Shown in pieces: positions 14,228-14,625 of a stretch of 14,625 nucleotides of DNA. Numbering within the stretch: the first letter of the stretch is position 1; each line of letters begins with the position of its first letter. The position numbers were made by a program, and so were the translations under genes. Source of the DNA: Microcaldota archaeon (GTDB lineage Archaea; Micrarchaeota; Micrarchaeia; Burarchaeales; Fermentimicrarchaeaceae); NCBI GenBank assembly GCA_026396455.1, contig JAPLWT010000045.1, positions 1 to 14,625 on the forward strand, given 5' to 3'. The notes under the pieces were generated by a model. That model was not told the DNA's origin. It saw nothing but the letters and a program-made list of their open reading frames with translations, and did not search any database.

Positions 14228-14599
14228 TCACTTCGTGAAATAATAAACCCTCCTCCCAGCCTGCTTCTTTTCCAGCAGTCCCTGGGAATGCAGCTTATTC
14301 AGCCTTGCGCTTGCAGCATTCTTCCCCCTGTAGTTGAAAGCCCTCTGCAAATCCTCCGCGCATACTTTGCCGCTCTTCTTCACAAAATCAATTATCTTAC
14401 CGTCAATATCGCCAAGAATTTCCTCGTTGGCCTCGCTGCCCATCTCCCTCTCAATTCCCTCCAGCCTTCTCTCAATTCCATCCAACCTGCCAGCAATCTG
14501 CCTCAGGAGCTCCATCTCTGTTGTTTCCTTCACTTCCCTAAGTATGGTTCTCGTTTCCACGCTCTTTTTGTCAAGTTCCTTCTCTTCAATGCCTGGCAT
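14228..14599 (-). CDS. Small coiled-coil / winged-helix protein
   Basis: A 123-aa protein from the ATG at 14599. I chose this start because GGAGGGAGTG (14605-14614 on the minus strand) lies directly upstream; a farther ATG at 14623 would add eight residues and place that Shine-Dalgarno inside the gene. Residues about 1-55 are charged and helical with heptad spacing (L-L-R-Q-I-A-G-R-L-D-G-I-E-R-R-L-E-G-I). Residues about 60-123 look like a winged helix: I-D-G-K-I-I-D-F-V-K-K-S-G-K-V as first helix and strand, E-D-L-Q-R-A-F and A-S-A-R-L-N-K-L-H-S-Q-G-L as the helix-turn-helix, and R-R-V-Y-Y-F as the wing. This is the layout of many small archaeal transcription factors, with a coiled coil for dimerisation. 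It is not obviously a copy of the module in 8941-10466. It converges on SMC; its target is unknown. Confidence 0.72.
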   Translation of the reverse strand: MPGIEEKELDKKSVETRTILREVKETTEMELLRQIAGRLDGIERRLEGIEREMGSEANEEILGDIDGKIIDFVKKSGKVCAEDLQRAFNYRGKNAASARLNKLHSQGLLEKKQAGRRVYYFTK

Positions 14600-14604
14600 T
14601 TCAA

Positions 14605-14614
14605 CACTCCCTCC
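14605..14614 (-). promoter_or_regulatory. Shine-Dalgarno deciding the ATG at 14599
   Basis: GGAGGGAGTG reads on the minus strand with 5 nt between its end and the ATG at 14599. This supports the shorter of the two possible starts. Confidence 0.5.
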
Positions 14615-14625
14615 TGAGAGCATCA

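Larger units (their letters stand above)
14128..14243 (+). other. Possible micro-ORF with two Shine-Dalgarno sequences around a hairpin
   Basis: GGGGTGAT (14128-14135) precedes an ATG at 14142 that opens a 33-codon frame ending in TAA at 14243. A second, perfect GGAGGTGA (14166-14173) precedes an in-frame ATG at 14178, giving a 21-aa product (starts M-A-E-P-P-L-T-K-R-F). The first ATG lies inside the left arm of the hairpin at 14139-14165, and the second Shine-Dalgarno directly follows the right arm. The ORF overlaps the 3' end of the minus-strand gene by 16 bp. The peptide has no recognisable features. It is reported because two strong, in-frame initiation signals in a 150-bp gap are unlikely by chance, but it remains unproved. 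Confidence 0.3.

Overview
The window looks archaeal. TATA-box-like AT-rich elements stand about 25 nt ahead of several starts, Shine-Dalgarno sequences are of the GGTGA/GGAGGTGA type, and the gene set is an archaeal-type SMC protein, a FlaI/TadA-family secretion ATPase with two T2SSF membrane proteins, and a giant sequon-rich surface protein. Many small coiled-coil and winged-helix proteins around the pilus genes suggest a DPANN-like or other uncultivated lineage. That assignment is inference; no rRNA or other marker is present.

Layout. (1) Positions 2-3484, plus strand: the 3' part of a very large secreted protein built of tandem Ig-like repeats, a NosD-type right-handed beta-helix flanked by two copies of a four-cysteine module, and an unrecognised C-terminal region. 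(2) Positions 8869-3499, minus strand: a compact six-gene cluster, in transcription order winged-helix/coiled-coil protein, coiled-coil protein, secretion ATPase, coiled-coil protein, and two T2SSF platform proteins. It converges on the surface-protein gene with only 14 bp between stops. (3) Positions 8870-8940: a 71-bp divergent promoter region. (4) Positions 8941-10466, plus strand: a 91-aa protein and a ~408-aa protein that together carry five copies of one ~55-residue winged-helix-like module. (5) Positions 10623-14075: a full-length SMC ATPase with its own TATA box. (6) Positions 14076-14227: a short gap with a perfect 11-bp hairpin, two strong Shine-Dalgarno sequences and a possible 33-aa (or 21-aa) micro-ORF. 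(7) Positions 14599-14228, minus strand: a small coiled-coil/winged-helix protein converging on SMC.

How it may work together. The ATPase and the two T2SSF proteins form the motor and platform core of a type IV filament (Tad/Epd-like pilus or secretion) machine. No prepilin, prepilin peptidase or ArlH-like protein is visible, so an archaellum is not supported. Three cytoplasmic coiled-coil proteins travel with the machine and may be dedicated accessory factors. The shared promoter region suggests that the multi-winged-helix proteins are co-regulated with it. Those proteins are the most unusual element here: they could be regulators or scaffolds of the filament system or, since SMC follows and no ScpA/ScpB is seen, SMC partners. 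Neither role is proved by the sequence.
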